The translations under genes were made by a program, and so were the position numbers. Under the pieces are notes generated by a model. The model saw only the letters and a list, made by a program, of their open reading frames with translations. It was not told the DNA's origin and ran no database searches. A stretch of DNA of 43,337 nucleotides from an uncultured Parcubacteria group bacterium (GTDB taxonomy: Bacteria > Patescibacteriota > Minisyncoccia > UBA6257 > 2-01-FULL-56-20), in contig CAIWCR010000007.1 of assembly GCA_903911245.1 (NCBI GenBank), forward strand, positions 1 to 43,337. Reading direction: 5' to 3'. Below are positions 41,148 through 43,337 of the stretch, in pieces; position 1 is the first letter of the stretch, and each line of letters opens with the position of its first letter.

Positions 41148-41344
41148 CTAATCATTTTCGAGCGCAGAGCTCATCTCAAAGATAGATATTTGGAGGTCAT
41201 GAGGAATTTTCGAGCGAGCATGATAAATTTTTACGAAGGAATACCGGGCGTATTTCTAGGAAAAATTTTATTATGCGTAGCCGAAAATGACCATGAGACC
41301 CTAATAATTTATTTTTGAGATGAGCTCACCTTGAACGTGATTAG
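41148..41344 (+). other. 23S insertion 1: structured hairpin expansion
   Basis: ctaatca/tgattag (41148-41154 with 41338-41344) and gagctcatctcaaa/tttgagatgagctc (41167-41180 with 41314-41327) enclose 133 nt. Confidence 0.8.
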
Positions 41345-41533
41345 CGATTTTAAGGAGGAGTAAAAAAATCGTTGGTTAGTCGAAGTCGTCTGGAAAGCGA
41401 CGCAATATAGGGTGATAGCCCCGTAGACGAAAACCGATGGTCTCCTTAGTTTTTCTACTTGAGTAATTCGAGGTCAAACAGTCTTGAATGAATTTGGCAG
41501 TACTATCTGCTAAGGCTAAATACTTTTCTAGAT

Positions 41534-41570
<37 letters not shown>

Positions 41571-42327
41571 CAGGCCGGTGAGGCCGTTGAAATAGAATCT
41601 GAAACCATTTATCTACAAGGAACTGACGACCGAACGATCTGTCGCAAGACAGGACGAGGTCTACAGTGTGCCTATTGAAGAATGAGCCAACGACTTATTT
41701 TGTGTTGTTTGTCTAAGCGCGCAAGCGTGGAGGCGTAGCGAAAGCGAGTCTTAATAGGGCGTAATGTGACAGCACAATATAGACCCGAAGCCAGATGAGC
41801 TTGCCTTGAGCAGGGTGAAGTTTCGAGAAATCGAGATGGAGGCCCGAACCGGTGGGTTGTTCAACACCTTCGGATGACTTGAGGTAAGGAGTGAAAAGCT
41901 AATCGAATCTGGTAATAGCTGGTTCTCTCCGAAATAGTTTTTCGACTAGCGTCGTATTTTAAGCCGTGGGGGTAGAGCACTGGATGGTTTGTAATGGGGG
42001 AAACTCCGACAAACCAATCAAACTCCGAATACCGCGGTGTATAAACGGCAGTCAGACTGCGGGGGCTAAGCTCCGTGGTCGCGAGGGAAAAAGCCCAGAC
42101 CATCATCTAAGGTCCCCAAATCCGCGCTCAGTGTTAAAGGTAGTCATTGTCCATAGACAGATAGGAGGTTGGCTCAGAGGTAGCCATCCTTTAAAGAGTG
42201 TGTAACAACTCACTATTCGACGGACGATGGCGCCGAAAATGTACCGGGGCTCAAGCGCGGTACCGAAGATATGGATTCGCTGACTTCATTGAGGAAATCT
42301 TAGTTCTTTATATTTATTTTTTTATGT

Positions 42328-42402
42328 CGGGGGGTAGCTCAGATCGAAGAGCGCCATGCCTGCGCATGGAAGTCGCAGGTTCAAATCCTGCCCTCCCGAC
42401 CA
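42328..42402 (+). tRNA. tRNA-like A (atypical D and anticodon loops; isotype uncertain)
   Basis: Acceptor CGGGGGG/CCTCCCG, D-stem GCTC/GAGC, stem CCATG/CATGG with 6-nt loop CCTGCG, T-arm GCAGGTTCAAATCCTGC, A73 plus encoded CCA. Confidence 0.7.
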
Positions 42403-42430
42403 TCTCCAAATTAGGAGATTTTGTTTTTGC

Positions 42431-42508
42431 GCCCGGGGTAGCTCAGTCGGTAGAGCTGCGAACTGGAAATTCGCATGTCGCAGGTTCAAGTCCTGCCCCT
42501 TGGCGCCA
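42431..42508 (+). tRNA. tRNA-like B (anticodon GGA, short variable loop)
   Basis: D-arm GCTCAGTCGGTAGAGC, anticodon stem GCGAA/TTCGC with loop CTGGAAA, T-arm GCAGGTTCAAGTCCTGC, acceptor GCCCGGGG/CCCTTGGC with one mismatch, G73 plus CCA. Confidence 0.78.
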
Positions 42509-43209
42509 ATCCTTTAAGAAAGGAAGTATTAGTATTTGGGCGAAACGTGTTTCGCCTCCTCAATGAAGTCAGTGAGTGGTAGGAGAGCATTCCGGCCTGC
42601 AGTGAAGATCGACCCGCGAGGGCGTTTGGAGCGGCCGGAAGAGAAAATGTTGGCATGAGTAACCACAATCCCAATGAGAAATTGGAACCCCGAAAATCCA
42701 AGGTTTCCGTGGCACTGGCAATCAACCACGGGTTAGGCGGCCCTAAGCTGATCCCGAAAGGGGCAAGCGATGGACAGATGGTTAATATTCCATCCCGACC
42801 GCACGATCATAAGTAGAGGACGAAGGAAATGAACAAGCGTGCCTTATTGGTTTGGCATTCTTGGTGCTCAGTTTAAGCGCGCATCGAGAAGAGGTTTGGT
42901 TTTTACCAGGCCGATGTTTGTGAAGAGCCTTCCGAGAAAAGTCTATTAAAACGAGCGTGAGGTCTCCGTACCGTAAACCGACACTGGTGGATAGGGCGAG
43001 TAGCCCAAGGGGAACGAGTGAGTTGCCGCTAAGGAACTCGGCAAAAAAGCGGCCGTAAGTTCGCAATAAGGCCTGCCCTCCGCAAGGAGGGCCGCAGCTA
43101 AAGTGACCCTGGCGACTGTTTACCAAAAACACAGCTCCCTGCTAACTCGCAAGAGGATGTATAGGGGGTGACGCCTGACCGATGCGAGAAGGTTAAGATT
43201 GGGGGTGAA

Positions 43210-43310
43210 TTGGTAGTTGGACTTTGGTCGTTAGTTGTTTGTAAGAGGGGAATGCGTGGGCATTGCTTTCCCTTCTTCCCGATAACTAATAACTAAAGAC
43301 CAACTACTAG
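43210..43310 (+). other. 23S insertion 3: long imperfect hairpin
   Basis: ttggtagttggactttggtcgttagttg pairs imperfectly with ataactaataactaaagaccaactacta. Confidence 0.75.
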
Positions 43311-43337
43311 TTCGCTCACTGATTCAAGCCCTCGTCA

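Larger units (their letters stand above)
42280..42572 (+). other. 23S insertion 2: perfect 16-bp stem enclosing two tRNA-like genes
   Basis: ctgacttcattgagga (42280-42295) is the reverse complement of tcctcaatgaagtcag (42557-42572). Confidence 0.9.

Noticed and set aside
42341-42353. agatcgaagagcg resembles the Illumina adapter AGATCGGAAGAGCG minus one G
   Set aside because: Only ~13 nt, one base off, lying within a tRNA D-arm with pairing D-stem and continuous tRNA and 23S sequence on both sides; adapter contamination is unlikely, though read support should be checked.

Overview
This 43.3 kb window looks like a bacterial chromosome segment from the Candidate Phyla Radiation (Patescibacteria, probably Parcubacteria-like). 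That assignment is inferred from compact or shortened genes and an insertion-bearing, stand-alone 23S rRNA gene. Contents in order: a tail-fibre-like surface protein; a type IV pilus cluster (pilT, pilC, pilin, prepilin peptidase, three minor pilins); rpmF-nusB-rnc; a SET-domain protein; a short SMC; recR; cysS-dnaB; a CorA-like protein; a second tail-fibre-like paralog; a complete F1Fo ATP synthase cluster; a beta-carbonic-anhydrase-like protein; nth; rlmN; a third tail-fibre-like paralog; serS; a GIY-YIG ORF; an FtsQ-like protein; a GT39-like protein; an ABC exporter; infB-rbfA; and the 5' portion of a 23S rRNA gene that runs off the window. The strongest signal is in the 23S gene. One of its hairpins is extended by a perfect 16-bp stem and carries a ~261-nt insert holding two tRNA-like sequences with encoded CCA ends. 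Two further 23S hairpins are also expanded. Other notable signals: dispersed palindromes with compensating stem changes arranged as inverted doublets, one enclosing a GIY-YIG nuclease gene; a three-member modular surface-protein family with a shared N-terminus and swapped C-termini; an SMC without a visible hinge; an endonuclease III with a degenerate Fe-S motif; an IF-2 insertion near switch I; and a possible attenuator upstream of 23S. All family calls come from reading motifs; no database search was run.
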